Of a stretch of DNA of 64,000 nucleotides, positions 55,823 to 63,885 are shown in pieces. The notes beneath the pieces were generated by a model that searched no databases, was not told the DNA's origin, and worked only from the letters and a program-made list of their open reading frames with translations. The DNA lies in the NCBI RefSeq assembly GCF_020400585.1, contig NZ_JAINVF010000003.1, positions 124,001-188,000 of the forward strand, written 5' to 3'. A program made the translations under genes and the position numbers. Source of the stretch: Streptomyces sp. NK08204 (GTDB taxonomy: Bacteria > Actinomycetota > Actinomycetes > Streptomycetales > Streptomycetaceae). Every line of letters begins with the position of its first letter. The stretch's first letter is position 1.

Positions 55823-55893
55823 CCGCCGCCGGCCGCCGCTGGCTGCCGCGGCGGCACCGCGCCGTCGCCGCCGAGCGGCCCCTGCCCGGCACC

Positions 55894-56010
55894 GCGGCAC
55901 CGGGCGCCTGTCCGGCGTCGCGGCACCGGGCGCCTGTCCGGCGTCGCGGCACCGGGCGTCTGTGGCGTCGCGGCACCGGGCGCCTGCCCGCCACCGCGGC
56001 ACCGGGCGTC
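55894..56010. repeat. Five tandem repeats of about 26 bp between convergent genes
   Basis: Units beginning gcggcaccgggcgcctg start at 55894, 55920, 55946, 55970 and 55996 (spacings 26, 26, 24, 26 bp). The array fills most of the 191 bp between the methyltransferase stop and the cobU stop. Unit lengths are not multiples of three and no gene covers them. Confidence 0.85.
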
Positions 56011-56013
56011 CGC

Positions 56014-57216
56014 TCAGCCCCGGAGCACCAGCGCCTGACCCGCCACCACCAGCAGCACCTGCTCGCACTCCGCCGCGAACGCCGCGTTCAACCGGCCCAG
56101 TTCGTCCCGGAACCGCCGCCCGGAAGGCGTCGTCGGCACGATGCCCGAGCCCACCTCGTTGGACACGGCGACGACGGTCCGCCGAGTCGTCCGCACGGCC
56201 TCCGTCAGCTCCCGCACCCGCACCCGCAGCGCCTTCTCCCCGCCGCCCGCCCACTCCGCGTCGTCCCACGCCCCCACGGCGTCCATGGCGTCCGCCAGCC
56301 ACAGCGACAGGCAGTCGACCAGCAGCGGCGGCCCGTCCTCGGCCAGCAGCGGCACCAGGTCGGTCGTCTCCGCCGTATGCCACGACCCCGGCCGCCGCTC
56401 CTGGTGCGCGGCCACCCGCTGCGCCCACTCGGCGTCCCCGCTGCGCGTCCCCCCGGTCGCCGCGTACAGCACGTCCGGGAAGGCCTCCAGGCGCCGCTCG
56501 GCCTCCACCGACTTCCCCGAGCGCGCCCCGCCCAGCACCAGTGTCCGCCGCGGCACGTCCGGCACCTCCTCGTACGCGCCCACCACCAGGGTGGTGCCGT
56601 CCGCCACCGCTCGTGCCCCGGCCGCCGCCAGCCGCCGCTGCAACTCCCTTCCCTGCGGCACGTCGTGGTCCAGGTGGACGGCCACGACGTCCGTCGTCGC
56701 CGTCAGGGAACCCACCGCGCGCAGCCGGGCCAGCGCGTCCGGGCGGCCCACGACATCGGCGAGGACCATGTGGTACGTCTCCGCGCGTGCCTCCTCCAGA
56801 CCGGCCGGCGACCCGCCCGGCGGCAGGTACAGCAACCGCTGCCCGTCCGGTCCGGTCACCGCGTACCCGGTGCCGCCCGCGTCCATCGGCACGGCCCGTA
56901 CCCGATGCCCCGTCAGCAGCGCCAACTCCCGCCCGTCCGGCACCCGCCCCGGCTGCGGCAGCCCGGCCGGCACCTCCACCGCGGGTCCCTCGTGCGGATG
57001 CGACAGCAGTACCTGCGCCACCCCGCCCAGCGAATGCCCGGCCCGCGCCGCCGCGAACGCCACGCCGGGCGTGAGGTCGAGCAGCAGCGCCCCGTCCACC
57101 AGCACCGCGGTCGACGCCCGCGCGTGGGGCCCGAGCGTCGTCGCGCAGACGGCGCAGGGGCAGTCGGGGCGGGGCAGTCCCGCCGGGGCTCCGGTACCGA
57201 GCAGAGTGATTTCCAC
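56014..57216 (-). CDS. cobU: CobU fused to a metallo-beta-lactamase-like N-terminal domain
   Basis: This 400-residue protein carries CobU (adenosylcobinamide kinase/guanylyltransferase) in its C-terminal half: P-loop TLVLGGARSGKSVEAER (about 225), WHTAETTDL, LLVDCLSLWLAD and VVAVSNEVGSGIVP. The N-terminal 215 residues begin VEITLLGTGAPAGLPRPDCPC and contain VLLSHPHEG and VVAVHLDHDVPQG, like a metallo-hydrolase (PqqB/phosphodiesterase type). The full HxHxDH motif is not clear. The GTG at 57216 fits this domain start; a TTG eight codons upstream is an alternative. Confidence 0.92.
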   Translation of the reverse strand: MEITLLGTGAPAGLPRPDCPCAVCATTLGPHARASTAVLVDGALLLDLTPGVAFAAARAGHSLGGVAQVLLSHPHEGPAVEVPAGLPQPGRVPDGRELALLTGHRVRAVPMDAGGTGYAVTGPDGQRLLYLPPGGSPAGLEEARAETYHMVLADVVGRPDALARLRAVGSLTATTDVVAVHLDHDVPQGRELQRRLAAAGARAVADGTTLVVGAYEEVPDVPRRTLVLGGARSGKSVEAERRLEAFPDVLYAATGGTRSGDAEWAQRVAAHQERRPGSWHTAETTDLVPLLAEDGPPLLVDCLSLWLADAMDAVGAWDDAEWAGGGEKALRVRVRELTEAVRTTRRTVVAVSNEVGSGIVPTTPSGRRFRDELGRLNAAFAAECEQVLLVVAGQALVLRG

Positions 57217-57306
57217 GAACCGATTTTCACTCGTTTTCAACTGTCCCTGCAGGTCTTGCGCATCCGACTAGGCTCTCAGCAGGCGTTGGATCACAAGGAG
57301 GCCCAC

Positions 57307-57516
57307 ATGACGGCATGGACGTGGCGGTTCGAGAAGGCCGACGGGACGGAGGTCCAACCCGCGGTGCAGCCGGAGGAGTTCACTACGCAGGGGGACGCCG
57401 AGTCCTGGATCGGGGAGCAGTGGAAGGCGCTGCTGGAGGGCGGCGCGGACCAGGTGCGGCTGTTCGAGGACGGCACCGAGATCTACGGCCCGATGAGCCT
57501 GCACGCCGATGCGTAG
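57307..57516 (+). CDS. Small conserved Streptomyces protein
   Basis: This 69-residue acidic protein (MTAWTWRFEKADGTEVQP, then ESWIGEQWKALLEGG, ending with MSLHADA) has good codon use and a strong AGGAG site seven bases before the ATG. It has no signal or membrane segment, and I do not know its function. It lies between cobU (divergent) and the HtrA-like gene (convergent). Confidence 0.82.
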   Translation: MTAWTWRFEKADGTEVQPAVQPEEFTTQGDAESWIGEQWKALLEGGADQVRLFEDGTEIYGPMSLHADA

Positions 57517-57575
57517 GGCCCGGCCGGGCGCGTGGCGCCGAGCGGGCGTGTGAGGGCCTGACGGGGCCGACGGGG

Positions 57576-57607
57576 GTGAGGAGGAGGGCCGGGTGCCCCC
57601 TCCTCAC
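57576..57607. terminator. Bidirectional terminator
   Basis: The stem gtgaggagg/cctcctcac (9 bp, with more imperfect pairing inside) lies between the stop codons of the 69-residue protein and the HtrA-like protease. Confidence 0.7.
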
Positions 57608-57620
57608 TGCTCGCCCGGCG

Positions 57621-58730
57621 TCACTGCTCGCCCAGCGTCACCTGCACCGTCTTGGTGCCGCCGTTGCGCTGGAACGTCACCGAGGTCCGCTGCCCCGGCC
57701 GGTCCGCCGCCAGCGCCTCGGAGAGGGAGGTGAGGGTGGTGATGGGGTGGTCGCCGAGCCCGGTGATGATGTCCCCGGGCCGCATCCCCGCCCGGTCGGC
57801 CGCGCCGCCGCTCTTCACCTCGACCACGGCCACCCCGGCCGGCCGGTAGCTGTCGTCCACGACCGTCCGCGCGGTGATGCCGAGCGCGGCCCGCCCCGAG
57901 TCGACGACCTTGCCCTTCTTGACGATCTGACCGGCGATCGTCCTCACCGTCGACGCCGGGATGGCGAACCCGATGCCGGCCGCGCTGCTGCCGAGGCCGG
58001 GGTCGGTCGCGGCCAGTGTCGGGATGCCGATGACCTGCCCGGCCAGGTCGACCAGGGCGCCGCCGCTGTTGCCGGGGTTGACGGCGGCCGACGTCTGCAC
58101 CATGTTCGCGATGGTGGCGCCCGTACCTCCGTCGGTGCTGGTCTCGCTGACGGTCCGTCCGGTCGCGGAGACGATGCCCTCGGTCACGCTGGACGACAGC
58201 CCGAGCGGCGAGCCCATGGCCAGTACGATCTGGCCGACCTCCACCTTCTCGGAGTTCCCGAACACCGCCGGCCGCAGCCCGGCCGGGACCTTGTCCAGCT
58301 TGACCACCGCGAGATCCTGCTCGGGGTAGGAGTACACCAGGCTCGCGGTGAACGGCTCCTCGCTGTTGGCCGTGGTGACCTTGAAGGTCTTCTCCGCCCC
58401 CACCACGTGCGCGTTGGTGACGATGTGCCCCTTGCCGTCGTACACCACCCCGGAACCCAGCTCGTTGCTCGTCTGGATCTGCACGACCGACGGCAGGGCC
58501 TCCTTGATCACCTTCAGGTACTGGCTCTGCAGGTCGCTCGCGGCCATCGGCACGGCCGGCTGGGTCGTCTTCGGGGAGGACTGCCGGGCCGGGGTCGCGG
58601 AGGTGCAGCCGGCGGCGAGGGCCGCGCAGCACACGAGCGCGGCGGCCCCGGCGACCCCGCGCGGTGCACGGGTGACCTTCCGTGGGGCACGGGTGACCTT
58701 CCGTGGGGCTCGGGCAGGGGAAGCGTCCAT
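57621..58730 (-). CDS. HtrA-like serine protease with PDZ domain, lipoprotein
   Basis: This 369-residue extracytoplasmic protease has a lipoprotein signal with lipobox cysteine C42 (AALAAGCTS), preceded by a duplicated basic motif (TRAPRKVTRAPRKV). The trypsin-like domain has the triad H108 (VTNAHVV), D139 (EQDLAVVK) and S222 (NPGNSGGAL). The PDZ domain (about 280-365) is PAGVAVVEVKSGGAADRAGMRPGDIITGLGDHP. It should degrade or check exported proteins at the outer membrane-facing surface. The ATG at 58730 precedes the signal peptide directly. Confidence 0.93.
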   Translation of the reverse strand: MDASPARAPRKVTRAPRKVTRAPRGVAGAAALVCCAALAAGCTSATPARQSSPKTTQPAVPMAASDLQSQYLKVIKEALPSVVQIQTSNELGSGVVYDGKGHIVTNAHVVGAEKTFKVTTANSEEPFTASLVYSYPEQDLAVVKLDKVPAGLRPAVFGNSEKVEVGQIVLAMGSPLGLSSSVTEGIVSATGRTVSETSTDGGTGATIANMVQTSAAVNPGNSGGALVDLAGQVIGIPTLAATDPGLGSSAAGIGFAIPASTVRTIAGQIVKKGKVVDSGRAALGITARTVVDDSYRPAGVAVVEVKSGGAADRAGMRPGDIITGLGDHPITTLTSLSEALAADRPGQRTSVTFQRNGGTKTVQVTLGEQ

Positions 58731-58786
58731 GTCCCGAGTCTCACCGCAGAGTGATCGACCGGCCCGCGGTGTTCCCCTGAACGGGC

Positions 58787-59611
58787 TCAGCCACGCACCC
58801 CGCACAGATGCAGCAGCGCGGCCACCCGCCGGTAGGGGTCCGTGCGGCCGGCACGCTCCTCGGCGGCCAGCAGGGTCTCCAGGCAGGCGGGGAGCGGCGC
58901 GTCGTCCGGTGACGTGTCGGTGAAGACCCGTACGCCGTACCAGGCGTGCAGCGGGGCCCCGATGCCGTCGAGCGTGGCCGTGAGGGTGGCCAGCCGCTCG
59001 GCGCGCACGTCCGGGCCCACGCGGACGGGGGTCTCCCCGTCCGCGTCCGTGCGGGAATGGGGGACACAGGCGGCGGTGCCGAAGCCTGCCAGGGCGCCCG
59101 CCCAGTCCCCGGACAGGCCGGGCCGCATCGCGAGCGCGTCGCCGTTGCGCACGAGGAGGGACAGCAGCCCGCCGGGGGCGAGCACCCGGGCCAGACCGGC
59201 CACCAGCGCGTCGGGCTCCTCGACGTACATCAGGACGCCGTGGCACAACACCACGTCGAAGCTGCCGGGCAGGAAGTGCACCCCCGTGTCCCGCCCGTCG
59301 CTCTGCACCAGCCGCACCCGCTCGCGGATCCCCTCCGGCTCACGGGCCAGAGCCGCACGCGCGGCGGCGATCATCGTCGCGTCCTGCTCGACGCCCGTCA
59401 CCTGGTGGCCGAGCCGGGCCAGCCGCAGTGCCTGCGTGCCCCGGCCCATGCCCACGTCGAGCACCCGCAGCCGCTGCCCGACCGGGAACCGCGCGGCTAT
59501 CTGCTCGTCCAGCTGCCGGGCCACCAGCTCCTGCCGCACGACATCACGCAGCCCGCCCAGCCCGTCCAGCCACGCACCGGCCGCGCCGCCCGTGAAAGCG
59601 TCTGTGCTCAG
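58787..59611 (-). CDS. SAM-dependent methyltransferase with a probable CTG start
   Basis: This 274-residue methyltransferase has SAM motif VLDVGMGRGTQALRLARLGHQVTGVEQD (about 52-80), FDVVLCHGVLMYVEEPDALV and LAPGGLLSLLVRNGDALAM, which is like SmtA/CmoA-type proteins. Homologs begin STDAFTGGAAGAW. The only start here is a CTG within CTGA, which also contains the stop codon of the upstream DUF3043 gene; a GGAG site lies at normal distance. This implies translational coupling. The substrate is unknown. Confidence 0.86.
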   Translation of the reverse strand: MSTDAFTGGAAGAWLDGLGGLRDVVRQELVARQLDEQIAARFPVGQRLRVLDVGMGRGTQALRLARLGHQVTGVEQDATMIAAARAALAREPEGIRERVRLVQSDGRDTGVHFLPGSFDVVLCHGVLMYVEEPDALVAGLARVLAPGGLLSLLVRNGDALAMRPGLSGDWAGALAGFGTAACVPHSRTDADGETPVRVGPDVRAERLATLTATLDGIGAPLHAWYGVRVFTDTSPDDAPLPACLETLLAAEERAGRTDPYRRVAALLHLCGVRG

Positions 59612-60204
59612 GGCCGCTCTCCGCGCTTGACCTGTGGCTTCGGCAGCCGGAGCCGGCGCATCTGGAGGGAACGCATCAGGGCGTAGGCGACCGCGCCCTT
59701 CCTCTCCCGGTCCGGGAAGCGCTCGGCCAGCCGCTTCTTCAGCCGGAAGCCGCTGACGGCCGCGTCGAGCACGATCAGCACGATCACGATCAGCCACATC
59801 AGCAGCGCGATCGTCTGCACCTGCGGCACCCGCACCACGGTCAGCACGAGGATCACCACGGCGAGCGGCAGGAAGAACTCCGCCACGTTGAACCGCGCGT
59901 CGACCCAGTCCCGGGCGAACTTGCGGACCGGGCCCTTGTCACGGAGCGGCAGATAGCGCTCGTCGCCCCCGGCCAGCGCAAGGCGCTGGCGCTGTAGCTC
60001 CAGGCGGCGCTCCTCACGCTGACGCTTCGCGGCCTCCTTGCGGTTCGCCGGCGTCACGGCGAGGCTGCGGCGCTGAGATTGGGCCTCACTGCGCTTGGGC
60101 GTGGGCCTGCCCTTCTTGGCCTGCGGGTCACGGGGCTGCTTGGAGTCGGTCACCACCGCCTTGTCGGCGGGGGCCTTCTCTTCCTTGGCACGGCTACGGA
60201 ACAC
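59608..60204 (-). CDS. DUF3043 membrane protein
   Basis: This 198-residue protein opens VFRSRAKEEKAPADK, with the family motif DSKQPRDPQAKKGRPTPKRSEA. A basic coiled stretch (RKEAAKRQREERRLELQRQRL) and two membrane segments (about 120-165: EFFLPLAVVILVLTVV and IALLMWLIVIVLIVLDA) follow. The C-terminus is basic (RRLRLPKPQVKRGERP). DUF3043 function is unknown. The GTG was chosen because family members start here; an ATG ten codons upstream is possible. It is divergent from pspA. Confidence 0.9.
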   Translation of the reverse strand: MFRSRAKEEKAPADKAVVTDSKQPRDPQAKKGRPTPKRSEAQSQRRSLAVTPANRKEAAKRQREERRLELQRQRLALAGGDERYLPLRDKGPVRKFARDWVDARFNVAEFFLPLAVVILVLTVVRVPQVQTIALLMWLIVIVLIVLDAAVSGFRLKKRLAERFPDRERKGAVAYALMRSLQMRRLRLPKPQVKRGERP

Positions 60205-60480
60205 AAAACCCAAGGGTACGGGCTGCACCGGCATGGACCCCAGCCGACCGGGGAACGATCCGGCAACACCGGACGTCTGTAGGGGGACAGAGGGGACGTT
60301 CCGGCAAGGGGACCGCAGGGGATCACCTACTCCCTGGGCCGGAGCGGCGCCGTTCGTAGTCGTCCTCGGGGATGAGCGCATCACTCCCCGAACAGTGCGG
60401 TAATGGAGGCAGGGCCCGTACTGTGGTCCTGTCGCAGGATCTGTGAGCTGGAGTCCGTCAGAAGGGGGCGCGCGAAGCCC
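60205..60480. promoter_or_regulatory. Divergent promoter region of DUF3043 and pspA genes
   Basis: A 276-bp non-coding interval sits between two divergent genes and should carry the pspA promoter. An AAGGGGG tract lies about 15 bp before the pspA ATG. No sigma-factor site was assigned with confidence. Confidence 0.5.
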
Positions 60481-61272
60481 ATGAGCGGTGTCATGAAGCG
60501 TATGGGGATGATCTTCCGCGCGAAGGCGAACAAGGCCCTTGACCGGGCCGAGGACCCGCGCGAGACCCTGGATTACTCGTACCAGAAGCAGCTGGAGCTG
60601 CTCCAGAAGGTGCGCCGCGGCGTGGCCGACGTGGCCACCTCCCGCAAGCGCCTGGAGCTCCAGCTCAACCAGCTGCAGTCGCAGTCCTCCAAGCTGGAGG
60701 AACAGGGCCGCAAGGCACTGGCGCTGGGCCGCGAGGACCTGGCCCGCGAGGCGCTGAGCCGGCGCGCCGCCCTCCAGCAGCAGGTGACCGACCTGGAGAC
60801 GCAGCACACGACCCTCCAGGGCGAGGAGGAGAAGCTCACCCTGGCCGCCCAGCGCCTGCAGGCCAAGGTGGACGCCTTCCGCACGAAGAAGGAGACCATC
60901 AAGGCCACCTACACCGCCGCCCAGGCCCAGACCCGCATCGGCGAGGCGTTCTCCGGCATCTCCGAGGAGATGGGCGACGTCGGCCTCGCCATCCAGCGGG
61001 CCGAGGACAAGACCGCCCAGCTCCAGGCCCGGGCCGGCGCCATCGACGAGCTGCTCGCCTCCGGCGCCCTGGACGACCCCTCCGGCATGGCCAAGGACGA
61101 CATCCAGGCCGAGCTGGACCGCCTCTCCGGTGGTACGGATGTAGAGCTGGAGCTGCAGCGCATGAAGGCCGAGCTGGCCGGAGGCGCGCCGCAGCAGGCC
61201 ATCGAGGGCGGCACCGGCCGGACGCAGTCCCAGCAGCAGCCGCAGGACACCCCGCGCTTCGACAAGCAGTAG
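60481..61272 (+). CDS. pspA: Phage shock protein A
   Basis: This 263-residue coiled-coil protein has an N-terminal amphipathic helix (MKRMGMIFRAKANKAL), a long helical hairpin (about 25-215, for example YSYQKQLELLQKVRRGVADVATSRKRLELQ) and a Gln/Pro-rich tail. PspA/IM30 proteins bind stressed membranes and limit proton leakage. A second in-frame ATG four codons in is also possible. It is followed after 33 bp by pspAA. Confidence 0.95.
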   Translation: MSGVMKRMGMIFRAKANKALDRAEDPRETLDYSYQKQLELLQKVRRGVADVATSRKRLELQLNQLQSQSSKLEEQGRKALALGREDLAREALSRRAALQQQVTDLETQHTTLQGEEEKLTLAAQRLQAKVDAFRTKKETIKATYTAAQAQTRIGEAFSGISEEMGDVGLAIQRAEDKTAQLQARAGAIDELLASGALDDPSGMAKDDIQAELDRLSGGTDVELELQRMKAELAGGAPQQAIEGGTGRTQSQQQPQDTPRFDKQ

Positions 61273-61305
61273 CCCGGCGCCGGGACGCGAGCCGAGGAGG
61301 CCGAC

Positions 61306-61584
61306 GTGATCGTTCGGATCATGGGGGAAGGCCAGGTGAGACTGGACGACGCCCACTTCGCCGAGCTGAACGAGCTGGACGACGAGCTGCTGGAGGAGGT
61401 GGAGAGCGGCGACGAGGACGCCTTCCGGCGCACACTCGGCACGCTCCTGGACGCCGTCCGGCGCCTGGGCACCCCCCTGCCGGACGAGGCTCTGGAACCC
61501 TCCGAACTGATCCTCCCGGCCCCCGACGCCTCGCTGGAGGAGGTCCGGGAGATGCTGGGCGACGAAGGACTGATCCCCGGGTAG
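61306..61584 (+). CDS. pspAA: PspA-associated protein PspAA
   Basis: This 92-residue acidic protein (VIVRIMGEGQVRLDDAHFAELNELD, with PSELILPAPDASLEEVREML near the end) matches PspAA, which accompanies pspA in actinobacteria. The GTG follows GAGGAGG. It probably modulates PspA at the membrane; the mechanism is unknown. Confidence 0.93.
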   Translation: MIVRIMGEGQVRLDDAHFAELNELDDELLEEVESGDEDAFRRTLGTLLDAVRRLGTPLPDEALEPSELILPAPDASLEEVREMLGDEGLIPG

Positions 61585-61715
61585 CGACTCCCCGGCTCAC
61601 CACCGGCCGGGGACGGACAGCCCGGCCGGCACCAGAGGCCCGGGCTCCTCGCGGGCCGACCGGCGGGGGGGCAACAGCCCCCCGGGCAGCCTCCCAGGCC
61701 TTACTGTCGAGGACC

Positions 61716-62948
61716 GTGAGCACACTCGAAAGAGCCCGGTGCGGCCTGACGGCCCACCCGGCGGCACTGAACGTGGCCGTCGCCGCGGGCGTCCTCGTGT
61801 GCATGGTGGCCGGATCCTTCGTGGATCCCCGGGGCGAGAACGGCGTCACCTGGGGCGTACGCACCCCCGATGCGCTCAGCCTCCTGCTGATGGCCGTCGG
61901 CGCCGCGGCGCTCGTCTTCCGCCATCGCGCGCCCAAGGCGGTCCTCGCCGTCACCGGCACGGTCTCCGTCGTCGAGTGCGTCACCGGCGACCCACGCGCC
62001 CCGGTCGCCATGTCCGCGGTCGTCGCCCTGTACACGGTCGCCTCGACCACCGACCGCACCACCACCCTCCGGATCGGCCTGCCCACCATGACCGTGCTGA
62101 CGGGCGCCGCCATGCTGGGCGGCCCGCTGCCCTGGTACGCCCAGGAGAACCTCGGTGTGCTCGCCTGGACCGGCATCGGCGCCACCGCAGGGGACGCCGT
62201 GCGCAGCCGCCGGGCGGTCGTCCAGGCCATGCGGGAGCGCGCCGAACGCGCCGAACGCACCCGCGAGGAGGAGGCGCGCCGCCGGGTCGCCGAGGAGCGG
62301 CTGCGCATCGCGCGTGATCTGCACGACGTCGTCGCCCACCACATCGCCCTGGTCAACGTGCAGGCCGGGGTCGCCGCCCACATCATGGACAAGCGGCCCG
62401 ACCAGGCCAAGGAAGCCCTCGGCCACGTCCGCGAGGCCAGCCGCTCCGCGCTGAACGAACTCCGGGCCACCGTCGGCCTGCTCCGCCAGTCCGGCGACCC
62501 CGCGGCCCCCACCGAACCGGCCCCGGGCCTCGCCCGCCTGGAGGAACTCGTCGGCACCTTCCGCAGCGCGGGCCTGCCCGTGGAGGTGGTCCGCGCCGAC
62601 CAGGGAACCGAACTCCCGGCCGCCGTCGACCTGGCCGCCTACCGGATCATCCAGGAGGCCCTGACCAATGTGCGCAAGCACGCGGGCCCGGAGGCGAAGG
62701 CCGAGGTCAGCGTCATACACGTCGGACCGGACATCGAGGTCACGGTCCTGGACGACGGCTCGAACGACCGCCCGGAGCCCGTGACCGCCCCCGAGGCCGG
62801 CGGCGGTCACGGGCTGCTCGGCATGCGGGAGCGGGTCGCCGCCCTCGGCGGCACCCTGACCACCGGGCCCCGGTTCGGCGGCGGTTTCCGCGTCCATGCG
62901 ATCCTGCCGGTCAAGACCCGCACGACGGCCTCGGGGGAGCCCGTATGA
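61716..62948 (+). CDS. NarL-family sensor histidine kinase
   Basis: This 410-residue kinase has five or so membrane segments (about 18-155) and HisKA_3 phosphoacceptor H203 in RIARDLHDVVAHH. The ATPase domain has IIQEALTNVRKHAG and a G-box at GGGHGLLGMRERVAALGG. It starts with a GTG and overlaps the response-regulator gene by 4 bp (ATGA). From memory, its position after pspA-pspAA matches other Streptomyces, so control of membrane stress is possible but unproven. Confidence 0.94.
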   Translation: MSTLERARCGLTAHPAALNVAVAAGVLVCMVAGSFVDPRGENGVTWGVRTPDALSLLLMAVGAAALVFRHRAPKAVLAVTGTVSVVECVTGDPRAPVAMSAVVALYTVASTTDRTTTLRIGLPTMTVLTGAAMLGGPLPWYAQENLGVLAWTGIGATAGDAVRSRRAVVQAMRERAERAERTREEEARRRVAEERLRIARDLHDVVAHHIALVNVQAGVAAHIMDKRPDQAKEALGHVREASRSALNELRATVGLLRQSGDPAAPTEPAPGLARLEELVGTFRSAGLPVEVVRADQGTELPAAVDLAAYRIIQEALTNVRKHAGPEAKAEVSVIHVGPDIEVTVLDDGSNDRPEPVTAPEAGGGHGLLGMRERVAALGGTLTTGPRFGGGFRVHAILPVKTRTTASGEPV

Positions 62949-63631
62949 CGATCCGCGTTCTCCTCGCCGACGACCAGGCGTTACTGCGCAGCGCGTTCAG
63001 GGTGCTGGTCGACTCCGAGCCGGACATGGAGGTGGTCGGGGAGGCCTCCGACGGTGCCGGGGCGGTCCGCCTGGCCAAGGAGCAGGGCGCGGACGTCGTC
63101 CTCATGGACATCCGGATGCCCGGTACCGACGGTCTCGCCGCCACCCGCCTGATCAGCGCCGACCCGTCCCTCGGCCACGTCCGCGTGCTGATTCTGACCA
63201 CGTTCGAGGTCGACGACTACGTCGTCGAGGCGCTGCGCGCGGGAGCCTCCGGCTTCCTCGGCAAGGGCAGCGAACCGGAGGAACTGCTCAACGCCATCCG
63301 GGTCGTCGCGGCCGGCGAGGCCCTGCTCTCCCCGGCCGCCACCAAGGGCCTGATCGCCCGCTTCCTCGCCCGGGGCGGCGACGGCGACGGCGACGGCCGC
63401 AACCCCGCCCGCTCCGCCCGGCTCGGCGCGCTCACCGGCCGCGAGCGCGAGGTCCTCGTCCAGGTCGCCGGCGGCCATTCCAACGACGAGATCGCCGAGC
63501 GCCTGGAGGTCAGCCCGCTGACGGTGAAGACCCACGTCAACCGGGCCATGGGCAAGCTCGGCGCCCGGGACCGGGCACAACTCGTCGTCATCGCATACGA
63601 GTCGGGACTGGTACGCCCGCGGCTGGACTGA
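62945..63631 (+). CDS. NarL-type response regulator
   Basis: This 228-residue regulator has receiver phosphoacceptor D55 in ADVVLMDIRMPGTDG, the switch residues ILTTFE, a linker with a GDGDGDG repeat and a LuxR-type helix-turn-helix (LTGREREVLVQVAGG, with SPLTVKTHVNRAMGKLG). It is translationally coupled to the kinase gene. Targets are unknown. Confidence 0.95.
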   Translation: MTIRVLLADDQALLRSAFRVLVDSEPDMEVVGEASDGAGAVRLAKEQGADVVLMDIRMPGTDGLAATRLISADPSLGHVRVLILTTFEVDDYVVEALRAGASGFLGKGSEPEELLNAIRVVAAGEALLSPAATKGLIARFLARGGDGDGDGRNPARSARLGALTGREREVLVQVAGGHSNDEIAERLEVSPLTVKTHVNRAMGKLGARDRAQLVVIAYESGLVRPRLD

Positions 63632-63885
63632 CCTCTCCGACTGACCTCCTCCGCCCGAACCGCGCGCGCGGAAGCGGGCGTTGCTCGCGGAAAGGTGCGC
63701 CGTCCCCTGGACCGGCGACCAGGCAGGCGTACCTCCTCGTCTTTGGCCGGGCATACGGATCCTGGCCTCTGGGCGGAAGACAAACCCACAGTCGGTCGGT
63801 GATCATTGAGTCCGATCGTGCGGGCGCAGCCTGCCGCCTCCGGCGGAAACGGCGAACGCCCGAAAACAGGAGGACAGCGCTTCCC
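63632..63885. other. Intergenic region before the P450 gene
   Basis: A 254-bp non-coding interval contains the P450 promoter side. No hairpin or operator stood out. Confidence 0.5.

Noticed and set aside
55894..56010. Regularly spaced repeats resembling a CRISPR array
   Set aside because: The units are contiguous, with no unique spacers, and no cas genes are nearby; it is a tandem repeat.
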